64,000 bases of DNA from Colocasia esculenta. Taxonomy: Eukaryota > Streptophyta > Magnoliopsida > Alismatales > Araceae. The DNA is taken from contig CM024757.1 in NCBI GenBank assembly GCA_014218235.1, forward strand, positions 145,093,371 through 145,157,370, written 5' to 3'. This document shows, piece by piece, positions 10,193 through 22,095 of this stretch. Numbering within the stretch: position 1 is the first letter of the stretch; every line of letters starts with the position of its first letter. Position numbers and translations under genes: made by a program. The notes beneath the pieces are model-generated. The model was not told where the DNA came from. It worked only from the letters and a program-made list of their open reading frames with translations, and did not search any database.

Positions 10193-12042
10193 ACACCTCC
10201 AAGTACTGTCCATACCATAGGACTCATGGTCACTTCATCAACAATTGCTTTACCTTCCGTGACTGGGTCTATGATATGAATGACCAAGGTAGAATCAACT
10301 GGGATGACGTCAAGGTGGCCATAGCAAAGTCTAGGTACACCAAAAAGGACCTTGGCATTTTCAGTAACCCTCTCCCCAACCACCAAAGCAACAATCCCTC
10401 CTCCTCTAAAACCCATGAGAGCGTGCATACCATGGTACACCTAGGACCTCGGGTTGTGAGGAGAGAGCAACAGTGGGGGGTAGAAGGTTTCGAAGAATGG
10501 TACCCTTGTCCCACTGCCGAGTCTCAGGAGCCTTTTATCTTGGTAGATGCTATCCTTGAGGAGAGACCATTAGTGCTCATCCGTCCTCCCCAAGATGCTC
10601 ATCCCACTATCCTCACTCCCCTTGCCAATGAGTCATCCTCCCGACCCCTCCAGCTCATCCGTCCTCAGTCTCAGGAGGCCGTGCATGTCACGCTCCGAAA
10701 CCGGATTGTTCCTCCACCTCCGCGGCCATCCCAAGATGAGGAGGATAATGGGCCTCCACCCTCGGCCGGCACCGAATATGATATTCTCCAACATCTTGAT
10801 AAGACACCCGCGAGGGTGTCTATTTTAGAATTGATTCGGAGGTCGCCATCACATCAATCCACTCTCCTCCAGTTCCTCCAGAAGGTCATGGTCAATGATG
10901 ATCTCCCTCCTAGTGGGGTCACCGGCGCCATTCTCTCCCTCACCCAAGGACCCTCAATCTCTTTCTCGGACAAGGATCTCGCCACCCCCGAGTGTCGTTC
11001 GCTCCCTCTTTGTCTCACCATCAACCTCAATGGGGTTTCGGTGGACTCCACTCTTATCGACACCGGGGCATCCATTAATGTCTGTCCGATGAAGACCCTT
11101 AAGCAGTTGGGTTTAGGGGAAGAGAATCTGGAGAAAAGCTGCTCCACCATCGCCGCCTACGACAACTCCAAAAGGGTTGCCAAAGGCAAAATTGCTCTTA
11201 AGTTAGGAATCGGACCTGTCACCATGTCCACCGAGTTCCTAGTCCTTGATGTCGACCCGGCCTACAAGGCCATCCTCGGTCGTCCCTGGCTAGAACAGAC
11301 TCTAGGGGTCCCTTCCACCGCCCACCAATGCTTCAAATTTCCTTTCAATGGGCGGGTGATCAAGATCAAGAGCATTCCTATCTTGGAGACCCTCAATGCG
11401 GTCACCACTGAGCAAATGCCGCACCTTTTCATTCCGGATAAGGGGAAGAAGCCAGTCATGTCTCTCTTTGACTTCCCCACACCCTGTGAGCTTAGCCAAC
11501 CTCCCCGGCCTGTTATAGAACCCCATGTTCCATGTCCCCTGGGAAAGGGTTGGGAAGTGATGGCCAACATCGGCTATGTTCATGGCCGCGGGTTGGGCAC
11601 GGATGAAAAGGGAGAGATCCAGAGCGTTCAGGCAATTAGGAGGTTGTTACCCAAAGCCGGTCTAGGTTTCCACCCAGACCCTGTCCATCCGGACCCATTT
11701 ATACCGTATCAACCCCTTACCTGGACTTTGAAGGAGCATTTTGTCCAGGGGCCAACCCAGCTGGGGACCAGGGAGCCCGTAATAGAAGAAATTCCTTGCT
11801 CTGAGAGTGAGGATGAAGAAGAAGAAGAGGATGCCCAAATAGAAGACATTTCCGACGATTTTGGCCTCCTCTCCCTCTTTGGCTCTGATCTCCCTTCTCC
11901 CCCATCATCATCACCATCATCTCCATCTCCCTCCACTGTTGTGTGCTCGCCACACAATTCAGTTCCTCCATCCACCTCTAATCCCTTCTTTCTCCTCCTG
12001 TCCTCTCTCCATCCCTCATCTCGCCAGTCGAGGCTACCTTGA
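10135..12042 (+). pseudogene. Gag C-terminus, aspartic protease and G-patch segment of element B
   Basis: A 635-codon open stretch. It opens with a zinc-knuckle-like motif (YCPYHRTHGHFINNC), then a Pro-rich linker, then a retropepsin-like protease: LIDTGASINV with the catalytic DTG encoded at 11059-11067, and YKAILGRPWL as the flap/alpha region. At about 11545-11660 a G-patch-like motif follows (GKGWEVMANIGYVHGRGLG), a module also reported in Ogre/Tat polyproteins. The end is acidic and then Ser/Pro-rich. The protease processes the polyprotein; the G-patch may bind RNA. The stop near 12042 separates it from RT. Confidence 0.85.
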
Positions 12043-12669
12043 GTCAGCAACTCATGGTTCTTGGCCTTGACTCCCAAAAAAAAATGCCAATTTTGAAAAT
12101 TGGAAATCCGAGGTCTCCATTGAGCACCCCTCCTCTCTGGAACCTCTTCGCTCGGCCAGGGGCCGACGCTTTCCGGCTTAAATTCCTCTTCCTCTTGCCC
12201 CTCTAGGGGCACTTCCCTGTACATAGTTTTGTACATAGCAGTCATGTAAATAGTGGTCTAGATTCTAGTTTAGAGTCAGGTCTAGAGGCTAGTCTAGAGT
12301 CTGGTTTAAGTCTAGGAGAGTCTAGTTCCTCTCAGCCATGCGTGCGCAAGGAGAAGGGTAGGCAAGTTCCTGCCCGTTTTGTTATGGCCTTGGCTGAGAG
12401 ATGTGCTAAGTTAAGCCAGGTGCCAGAATTTCTTGAGGATCCTGCTCTCGTCGAGTCTGACTTTGAAGAAGGTGACTCTGTAGACGATGGTTTAGGAGTT
12501 TATCTGCTAGATTTTAATGAGGAGGGTGAGTTAGGAGATCTGGGTCGGGAGAAGAGGACCCAGTGAGCTCCTATGTGGATGGCACAAAAAGGTTCGACGA
12601 GCCAACCATGGCTGCAGACGAGCCTACTAAAGAAGTCAACCTTGGCACGAAGAATCCCCGAAGACAGTT
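12043..12669 (+). pseudogene. Linker between protease and reverse transcriptase of element B
   Basis: No recognised domain. An open piece at 12342-12566 is very acidic (ESDFEEGDSVDDG, DFNEEGELGD). It probably was part of the polyprotein linker. Around 12230-12330 there is a repeated TCTAGAGTC/TCTAGTTTAGAG segment. Frameshifts lie on both sides. Confidence 0.5.
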
Positions 12670-14121
12670 TTGATTAGTGCCAACTTGAGTGTTGAAGAAG
12701 AAGAAGCCTTGGTAGCTATTCTTAAAGAATTTTCCGACGGATTTGCTTGGTCTTACGAGGACATGCCGGGACTCGATACCTCTTTGGTCGAGCATCGTTT
12801 GGTCCTAAAAGCCGACGCAAAGCCGTCAACAAAAGTTGAGAAGGCTACATCCTAAGCTTGCACTCAAGATCAAAGAGGAGGTTGACAAGTTGCACAAAGC
12901 CAAATTTATTAGGGTTGTGCTATATCCACAATGGGTAGCTAATATCGTCCCTGTAATGAAGAAGGACGGTAAGGTTAGGATCTGTATAGATTTCCGTGAC
13001 CTTAATCGTGCTTGCCCAAAGGACGATTTCCTCTCCCACACATAGATGTCCTAGTGGACAATACTGCCGGCTTCGAGCTTTTGTCGTTTATGGATGGTTT
13101 CTCTGGGTACAACCAGATTCGCTTGGCGGAGGAAGACCAGGAGAAAACTTCATTTACAACGCCCTGGGGGACTTATTGTTATGTCGTCATGCCCTTCGGA
13201 TTAAAGAATGCGGGAGCAACCTATCAAAGGGCAATGATGGCAATTTTTCATGACATGATGCATGTGCACATGGAGGTCTATGTGGACGATGTCTTGGTAA
13301 AATCAAAGACTCGACATGGCCATGCTGAAGTCCTCCGGGCAGTTCTCCAAAGGTCTAGAGAGCACAATCTTAAGATGAACCCCAAGAAGTGTGTTTTCGG
13401 TGTCTCTTCGGGGAAATTGCTTGGGTTCATAGTCAGCAAGCGGGGAATTGAAATTGATCCTAACAAGGCCAAAGCAATAATCGACATGCCTCCTCCTAGG
13501 AATATCAGAGAAGTCAGAGGGCTAATTGGCAGACTCCAGTTTATTCAGAGATTTATCTCCCAGCATTCAATCCGTTGTAAGCCCTTCTACGAGATGGTTA
13601 GAGGAGAGGCGAAGTTTAATTGGGACGATAAATGTCAGAAGGCCTTTGATGAATTGAAGAGCTATCTCTTTAATCCCCTTGTTCTCGCTCCTCCGGTCCC
13701 GGGTCAGCCTTTACTGCTCTATGTGTCAACCACAGAAGATTCAACTGGAGCGGTTTTGGCCCAATACGACGACGAGAAGAAGGAGAGAGCGGTGTGCTAT
13801 TTATCCAAGTTATTCAATGAGGCTGAAAAGAAGTACACCGCCATGGAAAGAACGTGCGCGGCCGTCGTCTGGGTTGCCCAGAAGTTGAATCACTATTTCT
13901 TGGCTCATGAAGTGAAACTTCTGGCGCGTATGGACCCTGTTCGGTACTTGCTTGAGAAGCCTGTCCTGACTAATCAGTTGATGAGGTGGCAAAGTTTCCT
14001 CAATCAATTTGATATCACCTACGTTAACCAAAAGTCAATCAAGGGGCACGCTATTTCCGAGCATTTAGCCCACCACCCCTTACCTTCATACTCTCCCGTT
14101 GATGAAAGCTTTCTCGATTAA
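12670..14121 (+). pseudogene. Reverse transcriptase and first RNase H of element B
   Basis: RT copies element RNA into DNA and RNase H removes the RNA. The start (SVEEEEALVAILKEF) and the fingers region (WVANIVPVMKKDGKVRICIDFRDLN) lie in two frames, with a shift near 12840 and another near 13015. From 13012 the frame is open for 369 codons: MDGFSGYNQI, then TPWGTYCYVVMPFGLKNAGA, catalytic YVDD at 13279-13290, and FGVSSGKLLGF. The gypsy RNase H follows (LLYVSTTEDSTGAVL, CYLSKLFNEAEKKYTAMERT). The frame ends at a TAA at 14119 but the same frame continues into the second RNase H. Confidence 0.9.
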
Positions 14122-14540
14122 GAGTTAGGAGCCATTATCGATGGTGAACCTTCGTGGGTGCTTTACTTCGATGGGGCGCTCAATTCTAAAGGGTATGGGA
14201 TAGGGGCAGTCCTCCTCTCTCCGGAAGGGGTAGTCATTCCGCACGCCTATCAGTTAACCTTCCGAGCCACGAACAATGTGGCTGAGTACGAGGCTCTCCT
14301 AGTCGGGCTGAAAATGGCTTTATTGCTCGGAGTCAAGGAGTTAAGGATTATTGGAGATTCGTAGTTGATACTCCGGCAATCTCTTAGCAAGTACCAGACC
14401 CGGGACCCCAAGCTGAAACCATACCAAGAGTTGGTAGGAAAAGTAGTCCGGCAGTTTAGGAAGCTCACTTTAGTTCACACTCCTAGGGCCCAAAATATCC
14501 TAGCAGATTCACTCGCCTCCCTCGCGTCTTCCATTCCCAT
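14122..14540 (+). pseudogene. Second (archaeal-like) RNase H of element B
   Basis: Directly after the gypsy RNase H comes another RNase H fold: VLYFDGALNSKGYGIG (first acidic residue), TNNVAEYEALLVGL (glutamate) and LRIIGDS (second aspartate). Then a TAG at about 14362 is followed in frame by LILRQSLSKYQTRDPKLKPY and VHTPRAQNILADSLASLAS. Two RNase H domains in tandem are a hallmark of the Tat clade. The premature stop right after the active-site aspartate, and a frameshift near 14540-14620, break it from integrase. Confidence 0.85.
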
Positions 14541-14620
14541 TCCTTGGGAAAGTCTTCGAAACCATCTCTGTTCAGAGATTAGGAGTCCCTTCCCATGTCG
14601 ATCCGTGGTTCTCTCAGCTC

Positions 14621-15952
14621 GTGCATCCTTCTCCATCCCTTCGGGTCCATGCGCTTTCCAAAGAGCCAGAAATTGACCTTGAAGATGGCCATCCCTGGTA
14701 TTTTGACATCGAAAACTTTCTCAAAGATGGATCCTTCCCTGATTATGCCACCTCTGCCGATAGACGGGCAATTCGCCGCGTCTCGGAGCGTTACAAAATC
14801 ATAGGTGGCATTCTGTACAAAAAGTCTCTCAGCGGGGTCTATCTCCGTTGCCTTGATGAATTCGAGTCTCAAGATGTTGTTGAAGCCGCTCACTCTAGTG
14901 AATGTGGTGGCCATGTTAATGGTAGAGCAATTGCCCAGAAATTGCTAAGACACTATTATTGGCCCACCATGGAAGAGGACTGTCGCCATTTTGTCCGTCA
15001 CTGTGCTAAATGCCAATTGCACGGTGACAAAATTCATGCTCCTTCCTCTTCTCTTCACCCTCTCATCGCACCATGGCCTTTCGCCATGTGGGCATTTGAC
15101 GTGGTTGGTCCTCTTGCGGACAGAACCGGAGAAATCCGTAAGAAGTCCTTCATTCTGACCGCCACGGAGTATTTCACAAAGTGGGCTGAAGCAGAAGCAT
15201 TCATAGAAGTCAAAGCTTCAACAGTCGTCAAGTTCATCAAGCGCAACATCCTTGCAAGATTTGGCGTGCCTCGGGACATCGTCACCGACAACGGACCGCA
15301 ATTCACTTCACAGGAGCTTCGCGACATGTGTGGTAAATATGGCATTAACTTGCATCATTCATCACCATATTATCCACAAGGTAATGGACAAGCTGAAGCT
15401 ACTAACAAAACTCTCATTAAAATCATAAAGAAAACATGCAAATCTCACAACAATGCTGACTGGCCAGATCGCTTAGTTGAAGCTCTTTGGGCTTATCGCA
15501 CCTCCGTCCGCACTCCTACGGGGCAAACCCCCTACGCTTTTACATACGGATCGGATGCGATACTCCTATGTGAGATCTTCGTCCCTTCGCTTAGAGTTCA
15601 ATTGGATTCCGAACTTGATCCTGATCAACGTCGGGATGCTTTGTTGGCACAACTTGAACTCTTAGATGAAAGGCGAATGATAGCGGCTGACCATGCACAA
15701 GTCTATCGTCAGAGAATTGCACGTTTTTATGCCAAAAGAGTTCTTGAGAGAAAGTTCGAAGTGGGTGAAATGGTCCTTAAGCGTAAAATCTTAAAAGCAC
15801 CAGGTCCCAGGAGCAAATTGCAAGAAAATTGGGAGGGTCCGTTCGTTGTCAAAGAAGCATACTCAGGGAACGCTTATAGGCTAGTGGATGCCGAGGGAGT
15901 TGAGCTAACGCACCCTTGGAATGCAGTCTACCTCAAGAAATTCTACCCTTAG
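14621..15952 (+). CDS. Integrase of element B (open 443-codon frame)
   Basis: Integrase inserts the cDNA and leaves the 5-bp duplication seen at the ends of B. The N-terminal HHCC zinc finger is complete (HSSECGGHVNG ... HCAKCQLHG). The DDE core is complete: aspartate in MWAFDVVGPL, aspartate in VTDNGPQF, glutamate in NGQAEATNK (codon at 15395). The C-terminal domain has GEMVLKRKI and ENWEGPFVVKEAYSGNAY, ending in LKKFYP before a TAG. The first part still belongs to the polyprotein, so the ATG at 14621 is only where the open frame begins. There is no chromodomain, as expected for Tat. Confidence 0.92.
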   Translation: MHPSPSLRVHALSKEPEIDLEDGHPWYFDIENFLKDGSFPDYATSADRRAIRRVSERYKIIGGILYKKSLSGVYLRCLDEFESQDVVEAAHSSECGGHVNGRAIAQKLLRHYYWPTMEEDCRHFVRHCAKCQLHGDKIHAPSSSLHPLIAPWPFAMWAFDVVGPLADRTGEIRKKSFILTATEYFTKWAEAEAFIEVKASTVVKFIKRNILARFGVPRDIVTDNGPQFTSQELRDMCGKYGINLHHSSPYYPQGNGQAEATNKTLIKIIKKTCKSHNNADWPDRLVEALWAYRTSVRTPTGQTPYAFTYGSDAILLCEIFVPSLRVQLDSELDPDQRRDALLAQLELLDERRMIAADHAQVYRQRIARFYAKRVLERKFEVGEMVLKRKILKAPGPRSKLQENWEGPFVVKEAYSGNAYRLVDAEGVELTHPWNAVYLKKFYP

Positions 15953-17090
15953 TCAGTCAGTCAGTCCGTCAAGTCGGTCATTCATCACTTGTTAAGGTGT
16001 GGGTCTATTTTCTTTACTCTTCCACGTGGCCACTAGTAAGGAAAGGTTTATTCACACACCACACGATGTTGGAGTACTACCCCTAACTGGAAAATCACAA
16101 GTACACTCGGGCGGTCTCATCCGGTCAATATGCTTCCCCTATTCTTTTCCCACTCGGTCGTGTCTGGAAACGGAACAAACTACGAGTAGGGGACCACCCA
16201 CTCTCTTTTAAAAGGACAAGGTCACCATAAAACAGGGGCAACTAATGAAAGCAAGGGGCAAAATGTCAAATCAAGCCTCAAAAGGGGAAAAGAAAAGCCA
16301 GAAGGTCAAAAAAGGGTAGCAAAAAGTACGTACCCAGAAAAAGGCTGACCAACTCAAGGAGGTAGCAAAAAGTACGTGCCTCCACCCCAGAAATCAGAAA
16401 TAAAATGAAAAATCTCCCTGAAAACAATGGTTGACCAAGTCTGCTTGATATGAGATGTCGGTTTGGAAACAAAAAGTAGTTTGAACCAAAGTCCTACATG
16501 ATTTTCTATACATTTCTTCCCATTTCTCCCTCTAGGGGCAATTTGATTGTATAGGATCCTCCGTAGTGGAAAATATCAAGAAGGCTAGAGGCAATTTCCA
16601 ACATCAAAGATTTCATGCACGTCCCTCCTTACTCTTGGCCTCTGTGGTTAAGTAGATCGTGTAAACCCTACACTACAACATGTGATGAATATGTGTCTTA
16701 GAGTCCAAAAATCCAAAAAAATACAAAAATGCAAAAAAACCAAAAACAACAAAAAGAGAGTCTTTTGATGTACATATTTCACGTTGTACATATTTTCTCC
16801 CAAATTTTCTCCCTTATTTTCAAAAGCCAAAAAATTAGAAAAATCAAAAATCCAAAAAAAAAAATGCGTGTGCATATTTTCTTTCAGTTATTTTATTATG
16901 TTCCTATCTTTGATTAGAAATTAGACCCTTGACCAGATCTCAAGAAAGGTACATCGTAGGCAAGGGGCTAAAAATAGATCTACACTAACCTGTTTTCTTT
17001 AAGTGTTGTGGATACAGGATGCAGGAACCAAAGAACAGAAACAAACCATTCAAGTGCAAATGACAAAAGTCCACAAATTCCACTATAATG
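15953..17090 (+). other. Non-coding spacer after integrase in element B
   Basis: No gene. It has a GTCAGTCAGTCAGTCC microrepeat right after the stop, purine-rich CAAAAGGGGAAAAG stretches, and A-rich CCAAAAA units at about 16700-16865, matching the spacer in A. Confidence 0.6.
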
Positions 17091-17141
17091 ATCAAGTCCT
17101 GTACATGTCATGACAGGGGCATACCCTGGTGGTACAAAAGC

Positions 17142-19990
17142 TCACTCCTCTCTCCTCTCACCCTCGCTAGGCCTCGGCCTACGCGAGCTGCTGACCTCCT
17201 CCTCCTCCCTCTCCCGACGCCTGTCTGGGACGGGAGGTCTCGTGCAGTAGAGGCCTCTAGGCGTGCTCCGCTCCTCGTCCGACGGACGGATCTCCCAACG
17301 ACACGATGTCATCAAGAGATCCGAAACGGACCCCACCTCCCGGCCGCCTCCTGCTGAGTCTGTGGCTGCTGCTCCCAGCGCTTCTTCAGCACCCGGTTCT
17401 TTAGGAACTCCAGGTCCGCGATAGCCTGCACTCTGGCCTCTATCGCCCGTATCTTCTCGGCCTCCGCATCCCTCGCACTGTCCGGGAACGCGGTCATGCG
17501 ACCCTCCATCCTCGACAGATCCAGCCGCAGGGCCTCACCTGCGCCTGGAGGGTCTCTACTCCTCCTGCCTGTCGCTGCACACCAAAGAAAGCAAACACGT
17601 CAAATCAAATCAAATCACAAGTGTTCAGGTTTGGTTCAGTGTCTTACCTCCGCCTCGAGCTCCTGGATCCGCTCATTCGCCCTATCCAGGGCCTCCTGCA
17701 GGCGGACCTCCAGGTCCCCTCTGGCTGGCTGGCGAACGAGCTCGCCCCTGCGTCGTGGCTCGCCTGCACCCTCTGCTGCTCCGCTCTCTGCATTCACATA
17801 TATTGGTCAGCAATCGAATCAAATCAAATCAAATTCAAGGGTTAATGCTACGTACCAGTGTCCTGACCTCGGCCCGGAGCCTCGTCAGCTCCACCTCCTG
17901 CTCGGCCAGTCGCCCCTCCAAAAGGCGGATGGCCTGTGACTCCGGCATCTGCCAAATGCGCTTCAAGGTTAGAATCAAATGAGGCAATCCACCAACCAAG
18001 GCTTAAGGTTAGAAGTTTCACTCACCACTCGCCGGTCGAGCCAGAGTCGCCCGGTATACCGTGCCTGGTAGTCCTCCATGTAAGCTGAGCTGTCGAGGAG
18101 AGGGCCGTCTGTCGTACCACCTGCTCGCCACCCTCGCGCCAGTACGCGACTGTGCTGCCGTGGTCCGCTCCCCAGTCACAGTCCTCGGCGAAGATCCGCC
18201 GGCGCGAGTGTCCCTCTCTCCCGAGGGAAGGCACCTCGATGGCCGGCTGGTGCCAGCCCAGAGTCCGTACCACCAACTCCAAATACAGCACCTCACATGT
18301 CCCGAGGCACAGTAAGAGGAGGTGGCGGTCGAAAAGGGGCCGGCCCGCCGCCACCGCTGGGTGCGAGGCGTCCGCCTCCCCCGCATATGGGGTCCACACC
18401 ACCTGAGAAGAATGAGAAAACACTGGTCAGTAACATCAAATACAACAATAATTGAAAGAATGCAAAAGCTAGTTGAGGGTTTCGTACCTGCTCGTAAGGG
18501 TAGTGGTCGAGTGCGACCCGCACATGCCCTACCCTCCTGTCGGTGACCCTGGGTCCGAGGCCACCTCCCACCTCGTCATGAGAGGCACCATTGTCTGGCG
18601 CCCCTCTACAAGTGTCCCGCACCCCATAGGGAAGCGGGTGTATCCCCAGATTTGCAAGGCAGCAAAAAAGAATGGTCAGTCAGGCAGTTAATCAATGAAA
18701 AATCAATGATGAGCATTAAAAGAAAGTTCCATACCTGTAAGAAGGGGGTGAAGCCCTCTGTGCTCTGAGAGAGCTGCGAGCTGCTGGGGAGGAGAGAGAA
18801 AAGATGTCCCAACATCGCAGCGCCCCATGCATACCGGCCTGCCTGCGCCAGGTCCCGCAGCAGCAGCACGAACTTGCAGTTCATCTGCGATGACTGCGTG
18901 GCGAAGAGCAGGCGTCCAAAGAGGTAGCTGACGAAATTCGCACCGAGCGCTCCTCGCTCCAGTCTCCTAGGTCAAGTGCCCCACGCACTCCAGTATAGAA
19001 CTCATCCAATGTCTCTAGGGGTCCTCTCTCCTACCCCTCAATCTACTGCCTCCGACAACGATCCGAGCAGGATGCTCCGGATCGGTCTCCTCCTCCTGGC
19101 CACAAACTCTGGCCCCAGTAGCTCTGTGATATCATCATGATAGTCTCTCCTCTCCAGCTCGACTACCGGCTCTCCTGAAATGGTAGCCCTGTCAGATACG
19201 CCACATCCTCCAATGTGGGTATCATGTGACCAAGGCATGATGAATGCCTTGCAGTCCTCCTCCCATCTCTCCCTTAACGCCCAAGTAAGGGACATCTAAG
19301 TGAAAATGGCGCACCGATAGTAGATGTCCGAACCCCATCCTCGCTATCTGGGCCTGTTGGGCCTCCGGGAGGGCCCTGTACCACGCCAACACAGGTCCCA
19401 AGTCACCCTACTCCTCATTCGGCCTTTGCCCTGCAGGAAACACAGAAAGATTAACGTCAGCATCGATTGCCATTAATTTGCATTGGCGGCCAGGGGTATG
19501 CCGTCTACAGTCAGTCAACGTCCAGGGTATGGCCGTTTAGTTCCTATATTGGTGTCCAAAACATTTCCGTTAAGTTCACATAAACGGCAATGGACGTTTA
19601 CAAGAACTTGACGTCCATGGGTGGTCGTCGAGTTCTTCTCCCCGCGACCAGCACCTTGACGTCAAGTTACTTTCGACGTCAAGGGGTTGGACATCGGTAG
19701 GAACTCGACGGCAACCGATGTTGTCGTCATGTTCCTGTCTGACTGATGGCACTTCCCTGTTTTCCCTTCTTTTCACCAAATCAAATCACAAAACACTGAG
19801 GTTTTAGAGTACTCACCGGGGTCGTCGAGGTGCCTCCACCTCCGTCTCGTCTCCTCCCTCGGTCTCTTCCCCTCTGGTAATCCTTCACCGCCCTTCTTCT
19901 TCTTCCTCCGCCGTAGCCATCTCCACCCTTCCTCTTCCTCCTCGGTTGGTGACGGCCCCGGAGAATCCCTCTTTTCTCCCTCCTCCTCAT
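17142..19990 (-). pseudogene. Antisense PMD gene of element B, decayed
   Basis: Same layout as in element A. Exon 1 is a basic N-terminus from about 19990 (MRRREKRGILRGRHQ) ending at a GGTGAGTAC donor near 19820. Intron 1 contains a word cluster. The main PMD exon starts near 19430 (ARMGFGHLL) with several shifts; TWALRERWEEDCKAFIMPWS and the LGPEFVARRR segment are at 19295-19038. Later exons at about 18423-18100 keep VVWTPYAGEAD and LVVRTLGWHQPAIEVP. A Glu/Arg-rich, coiled-coil-like end lies at about 17939-17312. Many stops and frameshifts, so not functional. It is more decayed than the copy in A although B inserted later. Confidence 0.7.
19480..19760. repeat. GACGTC word cluster in intron 1 of the element B PMD gene
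   Basis: Words GGCGGCCAGG, GTCAACGTCCAGG, ATGGCCGTTTAG, ATGGACGTTTAC, CTTGACGTCCATGG, TTGACGTCAAG, TTCGACGTCAAGG, GGACATCGG and CTCGACGGCAACC in both orientations. It is the counterpart of 3725-3865 in element A, with different words. Confidence 0.88.
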
Positions 19991-20099
19991 CGTGATCAGA
20001 GCAAGGTATATGTTTCTTTCTTTCTTTCTTTTCCCGGCGCTTGGGAAGACGGAATGGCGCCCAGGAGAAAGCGTCGGTTCAAAAAAAGGCAGTTTCCTG

Positions 20100-20350
20100 G
20101 TTTAACGTCAAGGTCTGGCAGTTCACATTTTCCTGATGTCAAGCCTGGCTGCAGACGTACCGTCAACGGCCATGGTATGGACGTCAATGTTTCTTTAATG
20201 TCAGATCTCGAAGTTTGGTCAACGACCATGTCTGGCGTCTACTTTGAATGTCGACGGCAACCTATCTGGACGTCGATCTTCTGTCTCAGTGGTTGGCAAT
20301 GTTCTGGACGTCGACCAGTGTTGGCGGCGTCGATGTGGACGCCAACAAAC
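20100..20350. repeat. GACGTC/GGCGTC word cluster upstream of the element B PMD gene
   Basis: Words AACGTCAAGG, GATGTCAAGC, CCGTCAACGGCC, TATGGACGTCAATG, GGTCAACGACC, CTGGCGTCTAC, GTCGACGGCAACC, CTGGACGTCGATC, CTGGACGTCGACC, TTGGCGGCGTCGATG and TGGACGCCAAC. Counterpart of 4395-4545 in element A. Confidence 0.9.
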
Positions 20351-20506
20351 CCCGCACTCAGTTCTCACAGCACACTTTTTGGACCCTTTTGAGGCCATTT
20401 CATTCACACATTCCACAAATCAAGCAATTCAAGCTAATTCAACACAAATACAACTCACTTTTATTCATCAAATTTGTGTTACACTTATTCAAAACAGGAA
20501 AATACA

Positions 20507-21874
20507 TCATTTTGCCCTGCGGGCCATGAAAAAGTCACATGAAATGGGACAAATAGTGTCTGTGTAATCCTCATACTGCCATACATCTTCCGGCGTTTCC
20601 TGCACTGCCAATCCCACCTTCTTGCTCACTGTGTATTTCTTCCAAGTCTTCATAGCATTCTTCATCATCCTTTCATTCTTCCCGGTGATTATCATATCGG
20701 TGCAGTTGAATGAAGTAGGAATTCCCCGTGGAATCCCAAGCTGACAATGGCACCGGTGTGGCTGATACGCCACCATCTGATCAGCTCCAATCAACCACAA
20801 ATCTCTGTCCCCCCTGGTCCTTGCTCTAACTCAATGGTCCTCATAAACAGTGGCCTCACGATGAAGTCATCCATCACCATAAATGTCAGATGATCTCTCC
20901 AAGCATCTCTGCTCTTCAAGTGTGCTGTCACACACTTGATCTCATCTTCCGGCTCATACCACGCCCTCCTGCAGTACACTGAATCCGAAGGAAGATCCTG
21001 GGGGGTAGGTTGTGCTTCAGCAAAATCAAACTTTAAATGAGCTTCCATCCATACCTGGAGCAAAAACAAACTCCCGCAGGTGCATCCGCCTAGCTCATTG
21101 TGGTGAGCGAACTGTACAGGTGGGCCAGCACTGCAGGGGCAAGTGACTGCCCGTGCCACAGCAGAGAAAGTACTCCAACGTGCTCGTAGAGGATGAAATC
21201 GCCGCTCGTGGGGAACAAGAAAACCCCGGCCAGGCAAAGTGTCAGCCCTCACGTTCGCCCTCTCTCCGCCAATCTCCTTGGCATGCTGAATCAGCCACTA
21301 GGCCAGTCGGTCCGGAAGATTCCGTTCTTGTTCATCATCCGTAACACTTCCTTCTTGTCCCATACGATGTCCGCGAGGATCTCTTCCCCGGGAGGAGAGG
21401 TGTCGCTGCATCATACTTCAGGCACCGTCGCCATCCCAGGAACAGCTCAACCTCCTCCAGCAGACGCTCGCCTCGAAGCCTGGAACACAAAAGTATGTGT
21501 GTGTGGGTGCCATCTCTCTATCAACGCCCCCAGGGCGTCAAACCCCCACCACATGTCCTTCAGTTCTTTGCCAGTACCACCATAAAGCTCAGGTTCCACA
21601 TGCCAACAAAGCCCGCATGTCCAGCGTAATAGCGTTCACCAGATTCACGAGCCAGGAAAAGGCTCGTACCTGGCCTTGGCTTGGGAATGCTGGGATCTCC
21701 TGCATAGGGGTGGGGTATTATGAGAACGCTGTTCGGGGCATTTTTGGCCCAGGAAGGAGCAGAAACAATCATTGCTTACCTCCCCGTTATCCAGACGTGT
21801 GCTCAGGTGTCCCGGAACTTCGCTCAAACTCCGAGGTTCGCGCCTGTGGATCGTCCGGTCGATGAGGAGGCCAT
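20507..21874 (-). pseudogene. Antisense DUF7745-type gene of element B, decayed
   Basis: Exon 1 starts at an ATG near 21874 (MASSSTGRSTG) and ends in GGGGAG|GTAAGC near 21776, just as exon 1 in A ends GAGAG|GTAAGT. An acceptor (ATGCAG) lies near 21702. The core keeps WWGFDALGALIERWHPHTHTF and a LLEEVELFLG segment (about 21560-21400). Two open pieces follow: 21252-20791 (HNELGGCTCGSLFLLQVWMEAHL, then FMVMDDFIVRPLF) and 20800-20507 (QMVAYQPHRCHCQLGIPRGI). Several shifts and stops separate them. Same family and position as 4757-6147 in A. Confidence 0.7.
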
Positions 21875-21994
21875 TTTGCTGTGCTTTTCTGTCCCGCAGC
21901 TCTCTGGTTCGCAGCAGGAGAAGGGAGGGATGGAGGTAGGAGATGGTAGAGTCCCTATGGACTCCCATCACCTATATTTTCGGCCTGATCCGCT

Positions 21995-22095
21995 GTCATG
22001 TAGGCGTCCAGATCGGTGGACGTCAGTTCCAGGTTGGCGGCCACGTCTGTGGACGTTAACAAGTGTACTAGCGGCCATCGATGTGGACGTTTACT
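21995..22095. repeat. GACGTC/GGCGTCC word cluster upstream of the element B DUF7745 gene
   Basis: Words TAGGCGTCCAGATCGG, TGGACGTCAGTTCC, TTGGCGGCCACGTC, GTGGACGTTAAC, TAGCGGCCATCGATG and TGGACGTTTAC in 100 bp, just 5' of the gene. Counterpart of 6360-6475 in A. Confidence 0.9.
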
